The notes: generated by a model not told the origin, from the sequence alone. Shown: positions 1 through 6,014, counted from the first letter of the stretch. The stretch: DNA of 6,051 bases from an uncultured Collinsella sp. (GCA_900547655.1 URHQ01000103.1:1-6051); one strand, 5' to 3'. Numbers and translations: made by a program.

Positions 1-611
1 GCGTCCTGTCATCGATGGCGCCGCTGCTGGCGATCGTCGCGGTGGTCGCGGTGCTCAACCTGTTTTCCGACCAGAGCGGGCGCATTCTGTGGCAGCTCGG
101 CTTTTTACAGATAAGCGAGGGCTCGCTGCATTCCGCCGCCTTTATGGCGTGCCGCCTGACCTTGATGATGGCCGGTATGAGCGCTATCACGCTCACCACA
201 CCGACGCTCGACCTCACCGCGGGTTTTGAGCGCCTGCTCGCGCCGTTTGCGCGTGTGGGACTTCCTGCGCACGAGCTCGGCATGATCATGGGTATCGCGC
301 TGCGCTTTATGCCGCAGTTTGCCACCGAGATGAAGCAGACGGCCGATGCGCAGGCGAGCCGCGGTGCGCGCGTGACGGGAGGCCCGCTCGGCGGCGTGCG
401 TATGCTCGGCAGTGTGGCGATTCCGCTGTTTACGGGCGTGTTTCGTCATGCCGAAACGCTGTCTGCCGCCATGGATGCCCGTTGCTATCATGGCGAGCAG
501 GGCCGCACGCGTCTGCATGCGCTTGCATTTGGCCGCGGCGATGCGTTGGCGGTGGTGGTGACGGCGTTGCTGCTCATCTGCGTCATCGTCATCAATCTTC
601 AACTTGTTTAG
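1..611 (+). CDS. ecfT: Energy-coupling factor transporter transmembrane protein EcfT (5' partial)
   Basis: EcfT is the membrane scaffold of ECF-type ABC importers for B vitamins or metal ions. It links the two EcfA ATPases to a substrate-binding S component. The frame is open from the window edge (first complete codon at 3), so the ATG at 15 is probably internal. About 200 residues are visible against the usual 260 or so, so roughly the first 60 are missing. Numbering from that ATG, hydrophobic segments lie near 3-17, 41-60 and 175-197. The stretch 61-101 (TTPTLDLTAGFERLL, then HELGMIMGIALRFMPQ) is typical of the family. The two coupling-helix motifs that touch the ATPases are SRG at 115-117 and ARC at 155-157, in AMDARCYHG; the second has Cys where Gly is often found. 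EcfA genes probably lie upstream, outside the window. The substrate cannot be told because no S component is seen. Confidence 0.9.
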   Translation, partial: VLSSMAPLLAIVAVVAVLNLFSDQSGRILWQLGFLQISEGSLHSAAFMACRLTLMMAGMSAITLTTPTLDLTAGFERLLAPFARVGLPAHELGMIMGIALRFMPQFATEMKQTADAQASRGARVTGGPLGGVRMLGSVAIPLFTGVFRHAETLSAAMDARCYHGEQGRTRLHALAFGRGDALAVVVTALLLICVIVINLQLV

Positions 612-641
612 GCGCGATTCGAGCGCAGGAAAGGGGTCCTT

Positions 642-1088
642 ATGACCGACAACGACCGCACGGCGCAGCTCGAGCGCGCCTGTTCGTATCTCAGGCGCAT
701 TCCGGCGTGGTATCTCGCCACGATCGACGTGACGGACGGACATCAGCCGCGCGTGAGGCCGTTCTCGTTTGCCATGATCGATGATGGCAAGCTGTGGTTT
801 TGCACCTCGCGCGATAAGGACGTGTGGGCGGAGTTGAGCGCGAATCCCAAGTTTGAGCTCTCGGGCTGGAAGCCGGGGGAGTGCTGGATCGTGTTAACTG
901 GCGAGGCCGCGCTCGAGGACGATGCGGTCGTGAGCGACAAAGTGCGCCAGGCAGGCTTTAAGCACATGGTGGGCATTGGCGAGCAACACGATAGCGCCAA
1001 CGACGGTCGCCTTGCGTTCTTCTCGGTGCGCAATATCGCCGCCCGCTTCTGTGATATCGACGGCAGCGAGGAGCGCCTGGAGCTCTAA
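642..1088 (+). CDS. Pyridoxamine 5'-phosphate oxidase family protein (FMN-binding split barrel), copy 1
   Basis: This 148-residue protein belongs to the small PNPOx-like split-barrel family, whose members usually bind FMN or a related flavin as dimers. It is not a full PdxH: it is too short and lacks the C-terminal PNPOx dimerisation region. Visible family features are AWYLAT (22-27), QPRVRPFSF (35-43), DGKLWFCTSRDKDVW (48-62), the NPKFEL strand (68-73) and a closing AFFSVRNIAARFCDI strand (125-139). Shine-Dalgarno-like AGGAAAGGGG lies at 627-636, five bases before the ATG. It starts 30 bases after ecfT and may share its transcript. The next gene is a clear paralogue. The substrate and true reaction are unknown; a flavin reductase or oxidase, or cofactor-binding role, is inferred only from the fold. 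Confidence 0.85.
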   Translation: MTDNDRTAQLERACSYLRRIPAWYLATIDVTDGHQPRVRPFSFAMIDDGKLWFCTSRDKDVWAELSANPKFELSGWKPGECWIVLTGEAALEDDAVVSDKVRQAGFKHMVGIGEQHDSANDGRLAFFSVRNIAARFCDIDGSEERLEL

Positions 1089-1132
1089 TTTCCCAAATTG
1101 ACTACCCATTCCAAAAAGACTGGTCAGGTGAC

Positions 1133-1145
1133 AGGAGGAAACGTG
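1133..1145 (+). promoter_or_regulatory. Ribosome binding site and GTG start that fix the second PNPOx-like gene
   Basis: AGGAGG at 1133-1138 is followed after four bases (AAAC) by GTG at 1143. It is one of the strongest Shine-Dalgarno matches in the window. It would lie inside the coding region if the upstream TTG (1098) were used, which argues for the GTG. Confidence 0.7.
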
Positions 1146-1553
1146 GACGGATTGAATACGGTGTTGGAGTATCTGACGTCGGTGCCGGCATGGTATTTGG
1201 CGACGAGCGTTGACGGGCAGCCGCATGTGCGTCCGTTTTCGTTTGCGCAGATCCAGGACGGCAAGTTGTGGTTTGTAACGGCGCGCACCAAAGACGTGTG
1301 GCAAGAGTTGCTGCAAAATCAACGCTTTGAGGCCACGAGTTGGTGGCCGGGCCATGGTTGGCTCATCTTGCGCGGGCGTGCGGGTCTGGATGACCAGGCC
1401 GCTCCCGATATGCGCGAGACAGGCTGGAAGCACCTGGAGCGCCTAGGCGAGCACTACGAGGGCGCAGGCGATCCCACGCTCGTCTTCTTTAGCGTGGAGG
1501 AACCCGAGGCCTTTATCTGCAACCATGACGAATGGGTGCAGATCGAGCTCTAA
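1143..1553 (+). CDS. Pyridoxamine 5'-phosphate oxidase family protein (FMN-binding split barrel), copy 2
   Basis: This 136-residue paralogue of the preceding gene is, by eye, a little under half identical to it. Shared blocks include PAWYLAT (14-20), VRPFSFA, DGKLWF, KDVW-x-EL, the W-x-PG turn and FFSV near the C-terminus. I start it at GTG 1143 because AGGAGG at 1133-1138 sits just before it and the protein then begins where copy 1 begins. The same frame is open back to a TTG at 1098, which would add 15 residues (TTHSKKTG...) but has no ribosome site. The two copies are separated by 54 bases, consistent with an old tandem duplication in one transcript. It probably binds FMN or a similar flavin. 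Its exact function is unknown, and sequence divergence suggests the two copies may not be redundant. Confidence 0.85.
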   Translation: MDGLNTVLEYLTSVPAWYLATSVDGQPHVRPFSFAQIQDGKLWFVTARTKDVWQELLQNQRFEATSWWPGHGWLILRGRAGLDDQAAPDMRETGWKHLERLGEHYEGAGDPTLVFFSVEEPEAFICNHDEWVQIEL

Positions 1554-1696
1554 ACGAGTCTCTCAGCAAACTTCGACAATTCAAATTCTCGCATGTAGCG
1601 AGCCCCACATTGCAACGTCACCGTAAGGCGCACTGGGCAATATGGGGCCCGCATTTATTTGTCAATTCCTTCGAGTGAATGTGTCGGGACTGTTTC

Positions 1697-1714
1697 AATG
1701 CATGAATATGTAAA
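1697..1714. promoter_or_regulatory. Candidate ARG box 1 (ArgR operator)
   Basis: The 18-base site AATGCATGAATATGTAAA contains the imperfect dyad TGCAT-N4-ATGTA (1699-1712). It agrees at 11 of 16 defined positions with the 18-bp ARG-box palindrome known for ArgR/AhrC (TNTGAATWWWWATTCANA). It lies about 105-120 bases before argC, in AT-rich sequence, with a second box after a three-base spacer, as in classical tandem ARG boxes. Binding by ArgR is inferred; no argR gene is in the window. Confidence 0.5.
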
Positions 1715-1717
1715 AGA

Positions 1718-1735
1718 TTTGCGTATATATGCATC
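1718..1735. promoter_or_regulatory. Candidate ARG box 2 (ArgR operator)
   Basis: TTTGCGTATATATGCATC contains the near-perfect dyad TGCGT-ATAT-ATGCA (1720-1733). It agrees with the ARG-box consensus at 12 of 16 defined positions. Its centre is exactly 21 bp, two helical turns, from that of box 1, the spacing that allows one ArgR hexamer to hold both. Its position just upstream of the likely argC promoter fits arginine-dependent repression. Confidence 0.55.
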
Positions 1736-1741
1736 TTTTGG

Positions 1742-1750
1742 TGCTAAAGT
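1742..1750 (+). promoter_or_regulatory. argC: Tentative extended -10 element of the argCJBD promoter
   Basis: TGCTAAAGT has the TG-N extended -10 form and four of six matches to TATAAT. No good -35 hexamer lies 16-18 bases upstream; that stretch is occupied by ARG box 2. It would start transcription about 60 bases before argC. The AT-rich TATATAT run at 1724-1730 is an alternative -10. Some promoter should be in this region because the operon follows it, but the exact element is uncertain. Confidence 0.3.
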
Positions 1751-1818
1751 TTCAACCCACTTCATAACGACGGCTGCGGGATGCGCATTGGTGCATAACT
1801 GCAGACAAGGAGTCTGAT

Positions 1819-2889
1819 ATGTCTTTAAAGGTTGGAATCGTCGGTGCGGCAGGATATGCCGGCGCCGAGCTCATTCGCCTCGTACTCGGCCATCCCGAGT
1901 TTGAACTTGCTGCCATTACGTCCAACGCCGATGCCGGCCAGCCGCTGTCCGCGGTGTATCCGAGTTTCGCCGGCGTGAGCGATCTTGTCTTCACGACGCA
2001 CGATGCTCCCGAGCTTAAATCCTGCGACGCTGTCTTTTTGGCCGTGCCGCACACGGCTGCCATGGCACAGGTGCCCGCTCTGCTTGCCGCAGGAGTCTCC
2101 TGCATTGACCTTTCGGCCGACTATCGCCTGAGCGATCCGGCCACCTTTGAGGCCTGGTATGCCGCCGAGCATACGAGCCCCGAGCTGCTCAAGACCCGCG
2201 CCTTTGGTTTGCCCGAGCTGTTCTGCCAGGATTTGGAGGCCGCTGCATCCGACTACGCCGACGGCAAGCCCGTACTGGTCGCCTGCGCCGGTTGCTATCC
2301 CACCGCAACGAGCCTTGCCGCCGCGCCTGCCGTGCGCGCCGGCTGGGTTGCCCAGAGCGGCCCCGTGATCGTCGACGCTATCAGCGGCGTGACGGGTGCC
2401 GGTAAGTCCTGCAACGCCCGTACGCATTTTTGCAGCGCGGATGAAAACCTGGAGGCCTATGGCGTGGGCAAGCATCGTCACACGCCCGAAATCGAGCAGA
2501 TCTTGGGCCTAACCGATCGCGTCGTCTTTACCCCGCACCTGGCACCGCTCAAGCGCGGTCTGCTCTCTACGGTGACGCTGCCGCTTACGCCGCAGGCTAT
2601 CGATACCTTGACCCTTGAGGACGTTGTCGACCATTACAAGCAGTTCTACGCCGGTCGCACCTTCGTGTGCGTACTCGATGCCGGCCAGCAGCCCAAGACG
2701 GCTTCGGTCGTCGGCACCAACGCCGCCCAGATCGGCCTCGCGCTCAACAAGCGCGCGGGCGTGCTGGTGGCGACGGGTGCGATCGACAATCTGTGCAAGG
2801 GTGCAGCAGGCCAGGCGGTCCAGTGCGCCAACATCGTCTTTGGTTTTGACGAGCGACGAGGCTTGCCCACAGTGGCGTGCCCGGTGTAG
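1819..2889 (+). CDS. argC: N-acetyl-gamma-glutamyl-phosphate reductase ArgC
   Basis: ArgC reduces N-acetyl-glutamyl-5-phosphate with NADPH to the semialdehyde, the third step of arginine biosynthesis in the cytoplasm. The protein has 356 residues, close to the usual 345 or so. The N-terminal dinucleotide-binding Rossmann motif is GAAGYAG (9-15). The catalytic cysteine is C159 in AGCYPTA (157-163). The general base histidine lies in HRHTPEIEQ (219-227). Other family blocks are DLSADYRL (97-104), AISGVTGAGK (187-196), TPHLAPLKRGLLST (238-251) and DNLCKGAAGQAVQ (323-335). ATG 1819 is preceded after six bases by AAGGAG (1807-1812), and the protein begins directly with the Rossmann strand, so the start is secure. 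It is the first gene of the arg operon and probably controlled by the ARG boxes upstream. Confidence 0.97.
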   Translation: MSLKVGIVGAAGYAGAELIRLVLGHPEFELAAITSNADAGQPLSAVYPSFAGVSDLVFTTHDAPELKSCDAVFLAVPHTAAMAQVPALLAAGVSCIDLSADYRLSDPATFEAWYAAEHTSPELLKTRAFGLPELFCQDLEAAASDYADGKPVLVACAGCYPTATSLAAAPAVRAGWVAQSGPVIVDAISGVTGAGKSCNARTHFCSADENLEAYGVGKHRHTPEIEQILGLTDRVVFTPHLAPLKRGLLSTVTLPLTPQAIDTLTLEDVVDHYKQFYAGRTFVCVLDAGQQPKTASVVGTNAAQIGLALNKRAGVLVATGAIDNLCKGAAGQAVQCANIVFGFDERRGLPTVACPV

Positions 2890-2918
2890 CACATTCGATT
2901 GTTAGCGATTTGGTAGTC

Positions 2919-3001
2919 GGGCATCGAGTGGGGCGCCACTCTTAAGTTGGTCTCATGATTGTGGCTGGCATGGCGCACCAACCGATGCCCATTTTTTGTT
3001 T
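2919..3001 (+). terminator. Structured RNA element ending in a U-run in the argC-argJ gap (attenuator or terminator-like)
   Basis: GGGCATCG (2919-2926) is an exact reverse complement of CGATGCCC (2983-2990), which is followed by A then six T, G, TTT. Inside that closing stem are two more perfect stems: GAGTGG/CCACTC (2926-2931, 2936-2941, loop GGCG) and GTTGGT/ACCAAC (2946-2951, 2977-2982). The last abuts the outer strand, so a three-way junction could form. A competing local hairpin is GGCAT (2967-2971)/ATGCC (2985-2989). A U-run after a stem is typical of intrinsic termination. Since argJ follows in the same direction, it would act as a partial terminator or attenuator rather than an operon end. 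It matches no RNA family I recognise. Confidence 0.45.
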
Positions 3002-3006
3002 GACAT

Positions 3007-3026
3007 AAGGAGTCATAAAGACGATG
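3007..3026 (+). promoter_or_regulatory. argJ: argJ ribosome binding site with long spacing
   Basis: AAGGAG (3007-3012) is 11 bases before ATG 3024, longer than at argC (six bases). No in-frame start lies closer to it. The site begins only nine bases after the U6 run of the upstream structured element, so folding of that element could affect its access. Confidence 0.6.
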
Positions 3027-4289
3027 AATGCTGAGCAGTTCGATATCAAGATTCGTGCCGTAGAGGGCGGCGTAACGGCGGCAGCCGGCTTTAAGGCGGC
3101 GGGCATCCATGCCGGATTCCGCAAGAATCCCGAGCGCCTGGATTACGCGCTCGTCGTGCCCGATAAACCCTGTCCCGGGGCTGGCGTGTTTACGACTAAC
3201 CGCTTTTGTGCGGCGCCCGTGCAGGTGAGCCGTGCCAACCTGGGCGGCGCAGACAAGGGCTACGGCGTCATTGCCGGTGTTTCTATCAACTCTGGCAACG
3301 CCAACGCCGCCACGGGCGAGACCGGTCTTGCCTGCGCGCGCGAGACCTGCAACATCGCCTCGCAGGTCATCGGCTGCGAGCCCCAGCAGATTCTGGTCGC
3401 CTCCACGGGCGTAATTGGTCAGATTCTGCCGATCGACACGTTTGAGACGGCGATTCCGGCAGCTTATGAGGCGCTCTCCGCACACGGTGGCGCCGATGCC
3501 GCTCGCGCTATCATGACGACCGATACCCATTCCAAGGAGTATGCCGTTCGCTACCGCAGTGAGGCTGCTGGCCATGCAGGCAACGCTTATACGGTGGGCG
3601 GTATGTGCAAGGGCTCTGGCATGATCATGCCCAACATGGCCACCATGATTGCGGTCATCACTACCGATGTCCCCGTCGAGCCGGCGGCGCTCCACGCCCT
3701 GTTGCTCTCCACCGTCAAGCAGACCTTCAACAAGGTAACGGTCGACTCCGATACCTCGACCAACGACACCTGCATCATGCTTGCTTCCGGCGCTGCCGCA
3801 GATGCCGAGCCCATTGTCGAGGGCTCTGACGCCTTCGACGAGCTGGCCTTTGCCGTGCATGAGGTGTGCGAGAGCCTGGCGCGCAACATCGCCGCAGATG
3901 GCGAGGGCGCATCCAAGCTCGTGACGGTTAACGTCACCGGCGCCGCGAACGACGAGGAGGCCGATATCGCCGCTCACGCTGTCGCCAACTCGCCGCTCGT
4001 CAAGACCTGCATCGCCGGCCACGACTGCAACTGGGGCCGCGTTGCCATGGCGCTCGGCAAGTGCGGCGTGCAGTTTAACCAAGAAGATGTGTCCATCGAC
4101 ATGATGGGTATGCCCGTCTGCCGTGATGGCCTGACCGTTCCCTTTGACGAGGACGAGGCCCTGCGTCGCTTCGAGGCGCCCGAGATTGTGATCTCGGCAG
4201 ACCTGGGCGCAGGGAACGCGGCAACGACCGTGTGGACCTGCGACCTCACGCACGAGTACATCTCCATTAACGGCGACTACCGTTCCTAG
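3024..4289 (+). CDS. argJ: Bifunctional glutamate N-acetyltransferase / ornithine acetyltransferase ArgJ
   Basis: ArgJ transfers the acetyl group from N-acetylornithine to glutamate, recycling it in the cyclic arginine pathway. Some members also make N-acetylglutamate from acetyl-CoA. The 421-residue length is near the family norm. The precursor cleaves itself between Ala and Thr: here A206-T207 in NMATMIA (204-210), giving alpha and beta chains of about 206 and 215 residues, with T207 as nucleophile. STGVIGQ (127-133) supplies the oxyanion-hole Thr-Gly. KGSGMIMPN (196-204), DSDTSTNDT (241-249), the beta-chain block NSPLVKTCIAGHDCNWGR (322-339) and the C-terminal EYISINGDYRS are all characteristic. 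No argA is seen. Whether this enzyme is monofunctional or bifunctional cannot be judged from sequence alone. It lies 134 bases after argC. Confidence 0.96.
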   Translation: MNAEQFDIKIRAVEGGVTAAAGFKAAGIHAGFRKNPERLDYALVVPDKPCPGAGVFTTNRFCAAPVQVSRANLGGADKGYGVIAGVSINSGNANAATGETGLACARETCNIASQVIGCEPQQILVASTGVIGQILPIDTFETAIPAAYEALSAHGGADAARAIMTTDTHSKEYAVRYRSEAAGHAGNAYTVGGMCKGSGMIMPNMATMIAVITTDVPVEPAALHALLLSTVKQTFNKVTVDSDTSTNDTCIMLASGAAADAEPIVEGSDAFDELAFAVHEVCESLARNIAADGEGASKLVTVNVTGAANDEEADIAAHAVANSPLVKTCIAGHDCNWGRVAMALGKCGVQFNQEDVSIDMMGMPVCRDGLTVPFDEDEALRRFEAPEIVISADLGAGNAATTVWTCDLTHEYISINGDYRS

Positions 4290-4298
4290 ACTCCGGAT

Positions 4299-4342
4299 GT
4301 GCCGTGCGTCCCGCTGCAATCGCGGGCAACGAGGTACGGCGC
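4299..4342 (+). repeat. Stem-loop in the argJ-argB gap
   Basis: GTGCCGT (4299-4305) can pair with ACGGCGC (4336-4342) using one U-G pair. Within it CCCGC (4310-4314) pairs perfectly with GCGGG (4322-4326) around a seven-base loop. There is no T-run after it, so it is not a normal terminator. It may stabilise or process the mRNA. Parts of it recur before argD. Confidence 0.4.
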
Positions 4343-4360
4343 GATAGCTACACGAAAGAC

Positions 4361-4373
4361 GAGGCAGACTATG
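4361..4373 (+). promoter_or_regulatory. argB: Ribosome binding site that fixes the argB start
   Basis: GAGG at 4361-4364 is six bases before ATG 4371. The same frame runs back to GTG 4299, but that start has no ribosome site, lies in the stem-loop, and would add 24 residues (PCVPLQSRATRYG...) that do not resemble the family. ATG 4371 is therefore preferred. Confidence 0.6.
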
Positions 4374-5351
4374 AAGTTCGCACGCGATTGTCGTTCGAGC
4401 GAATCCAACGAAGCGACCGCGCAGCTGCTGTTTGAGGCGCTGCCGTGGATTAAAAACCTGACCGGCAAGACGGTCGTTATCAAGTACGGCGGTGCCGCCA
4501 TGGTCGACGAGCAACTGCGCCGCGACGTGATGAGCGACATCGTCCTGCTCAAGATCATCGGCATGCGCCCCGTCATCGTGCATGGCGGCGGCAAGGCCAT
4601 CAACGAGGCGCTGAGCCATTACGATATTCCCGTCGAATTTAAGAACGGCCAGCGCGTGACCACGCCGGATACTATGGATATCGTGCGCGAGGTACTGGGC
4701 GGCAAGGTCAACCAGGAGCTGGTCGCTGCCATCAACCAGCACGGCAACCTGGCCGTGGGCGTGTCGGGCAGCGATGCTGGCACGCTCATCGCCGAGCCGC
4801 TCGACCCCGAGCTCGGTCGCGTGGGCAAAGTGACGCACGTCAACACCGACTATATCGAGCGTTTGCTCGACAGCGAGTACATTCCCGTTGTCGCCACGGT
4901 CGCGGCGGGGGAGGACGGTGGCTTCTTCAACATCAACGCCGATACCGCCGCCGGTGCCGTCGCGGCGGCGCTCCACGCGCACAAGGCGATTTTTTTGACC
5001 GATGTCGACGGACTGTACAAGGACTTTAGCGATAAGGATTCGCTTATCTCCAACCTGACGCTCGATGAGGTCAATGAGATGCTCTACGGCGGCGAAGTCG
5101 ACAAGGGCATGATCCCCAAGCTTCGCGCCGCCGTCGATGCGCTTACCGCTGGCGTGTTCCGAGCCCACATCATCAACGGCACGACGCCGCACTCGCTGCT
5201 GCTGGAGCTGCTGACCGATGCTGGCGTCGGCACCGTGATCCATTCCACCGAGACGGCCTACGAGTTCGATACGCATCCGCACCCGCTTTCGACGTTTGCG
5301 GCGCGCCTGACCGAGAACCTCGACGAGGTCGAGAAGCTCCAGACGGTCTAG
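4371..5351 (+). CDS. argB: Acetylglutamate kinase ArgB
   Basis: ArgB phosphorylates N-acetylglutamate with ATP, usually the controlled step in the cyclic arginine pathway. The protein has 326 residues from ATG 4371, slightly longer than the usual 290-300. Amino-acid-kinase motifs are VIKYGGAAM (36-44, with K38), HGGGKAI (71-77), NGQRVTTPD (92-100), GVSGSDAGTL (130-139), NINADTAAGAVAAAL (187-201), LTDVDGLY (209-216) and KGMIPKL (245-251). The N-terminal helix ATAQLLFEALPWIKNL (15-30) before the first strand is present in arginine-inhibited enzymes and absent from the short E. coli type, so feedback inhibition by arginine is likely (inference). A tail of about 35 residues after GVGTVI (residues 292-326, ending DEVEKLQTV) is longer than usual. 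The gene is 81 bases after argJ and 69 before argD. Confidence 0.96.
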   Translation: MKFARDCRSSESNEATAQLLFEALPWIKNLTGKTVVIKYGGAAMVDEQLRRDVMSDIVLLKIIGMRPVIVHGGGKAINEALSHYDIPVEFKNGQRVTTPDTMDIVREVLGGKVNQELVAAINQHGNLAVGVSGSDAGTLIAEPLDPELGRVGKVTHVNTDYIERLLDSEYIPVVATVAAGEDGGFFNINADTAAGAVAAALHAHKAIFLTDVDGLYKDFSDKDSLISNLTLDEVNEMLYGGEVDKGMIPKLRAAVDALTAGVFRAHIINGTTPHSLLLELLTDAGVGTVIHSTETAYEFDTHPHPLSTFAARLTENLDEVEKLQTV

Positions 5352-5389
5352 CTGACCCGCGGTCGTCGCGTCCCTGCACCCATAGCCCT

Positions 5390-5403
5390 GCGCCGTACGG
5401 CGC
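5390..5403. repeat. Perfect 14-bp palindrome in the argB-argD gap
   Basis: GCGCCGTACGGCGC is its own reverse complement. As RNA it can form a five-pair stem with a GTAC loop. It lies 17 bases before the argD ATG and shares GTACGGCGC with the stem-loop before argB. No T-run follows, so termination is unlikely. Confidence 0.5.
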
Positions 5404-5420
5404 TCAACGAAAGGCATCCC

Positions 5421-6014
5421 ATGTCACTTGCTGCTCAACAATCGCTCGAATCCCACTACGTTATGCATACCTTTGGTCGCTCGCCGGTAGAGTTTGTCGA
5501 AGGTCACGGCATGAAGCTCATCGGTGACGATGGTCGTGAGTATCTTGACTTTCTCGCTGGTATCGGTGTGTGTAGCCTTGGCCACGGCAACTCTGCAGTG
5601 CTCTCGGCTCTCGAGGCGCAGACCAAAAAGCTCATGCATGTCTCCAATTACTTCTACATCGAGCAGCGTGGCCAGGTCGCGGCGCTGCTGTCCAAGCTTG
5701 CCAACGACGATGTAGATGGTGCGTGCGTGCTGGCCGATGCCATTGCCGCCGGCGATGAGACCACGGCCGCTGCGCTCGGCGCTCCGGCTGCGGGCGAGCA
5801 GGTGTGGGAGACGTTCTTTGCCAATTCTGGTGCCGAAGCCAACGAGGGCTCGATGAAGCTCGCGCGTCTGTACGCCAAGCGTGCTGGTAACGGCGGCAAC
5901 ACCATCGTATGCATGCGCGGCGGTTTCCACGGCCGTACGCTCGAGACCATTGCGGCCACCATGCAGGATTGGCTACAGGACAGTTTCCGCCCGCTGCCGG
6001 GTGGCTTTGTGGCC
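5421..6014 (+). CDS. argD: Acetylornithine aminotransferase ArgD (3' partial)
   Basis: ArgD is a PLP enzyme that converts N-acetylglutamate semialdehyde and glutamate to N-acetylornithine and 2-oxoglutarate. Start ATG 5421 is preceded by AAAGG (5410-5414). Class-III aminotransferase features are GDDGREYLDFLAGIGVCSLGH (35-55), the phosphate-binding NSGAEANE (135-142) and GGFHGRTL (167-174), whose Phe-His contact the cofactor ring. About 198 of some 400 residues are present; the PLP lysine is not reached. The frame appears to end with SLIHI and a TGA at 6033, but that part is adapter sequence, so the stop is false and the gene is cut by the contig end. Residues about 96-127 form an Ala/Gly/Asp-rich insert between the helix ending LLSKLA and the strand ETFFANSG, where most ArgD proteins have only a short turn. 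Related succinyl-ornithine or GABA aminotransferases are possible, but operon context supports ArgD. Confidence 0.93.

Larger units (their letters stand above)
1554..1818. other. Intergenic control region between the PNPOx-like pair and argC
   Basis: This 265-base gap holds no credible gene. The first part (1554-1660) has only weak inverted repeats: CTCGC/GCGAG at 1588-1592 and 1598-1602, and GGGC/GCCC at 1635-1638 and 1647-1650 followed by ATTTATTT. Neither is a convincing terminator, though the second could end the upstream transcript. The part from about 1650 to 1770 is clearly more AT-rich than the genes and carries the ARG-box-like dyads and promoter candidate described separately. Confidence 0.7.

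Noticed and set aside
105..743. Minus-strand frame opposite ecfT
   Set aside because: Its product is Arg/His-rich and low in family-like features, while the plus strand encodes a clear EcfT.
1098..1103. TTGACT as a promoter -35 or TTG as start of the second PNPOx-like gene
   Set aside because: No -10 follows at 16-18 bases, and no ribosome site precedes the TTG, while AGGAGG stands before GTG 1143.
1588..1602. CTCGC-ATGTA-GCGAG hairpin as a terminator of the upstream genes
   Set aside because: The stem has only five pairs and is followed by AGCCCC, with no T-run.
1635..1660. GGGC/GCCC hairpin followed by ATTTATTT as a terminator
   Set aside because: The stem has only four strong pairs with a long loop and a broken T-tract; it is possible but too weak to call.
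3000..3005. Perfect TTGACA -35 hexamer before argJ
   Set aside because: A -10 at normal spacing would fall on the argJ start codon, and no TATAAT-like sequence is there. It could not drive a normal argJ transcript.
2646..5417. Very long open frame of 923 codons on the minus strand across argC, argJ and argB
   Set aside because: It is antisense to three certain genes and its product is rich in Arg, His, Gly and Asp with no recognisable domain. Long antisense frames are common in GC-rich genes with strong third-position bias. It also starts at a position set by chance in a spacer.
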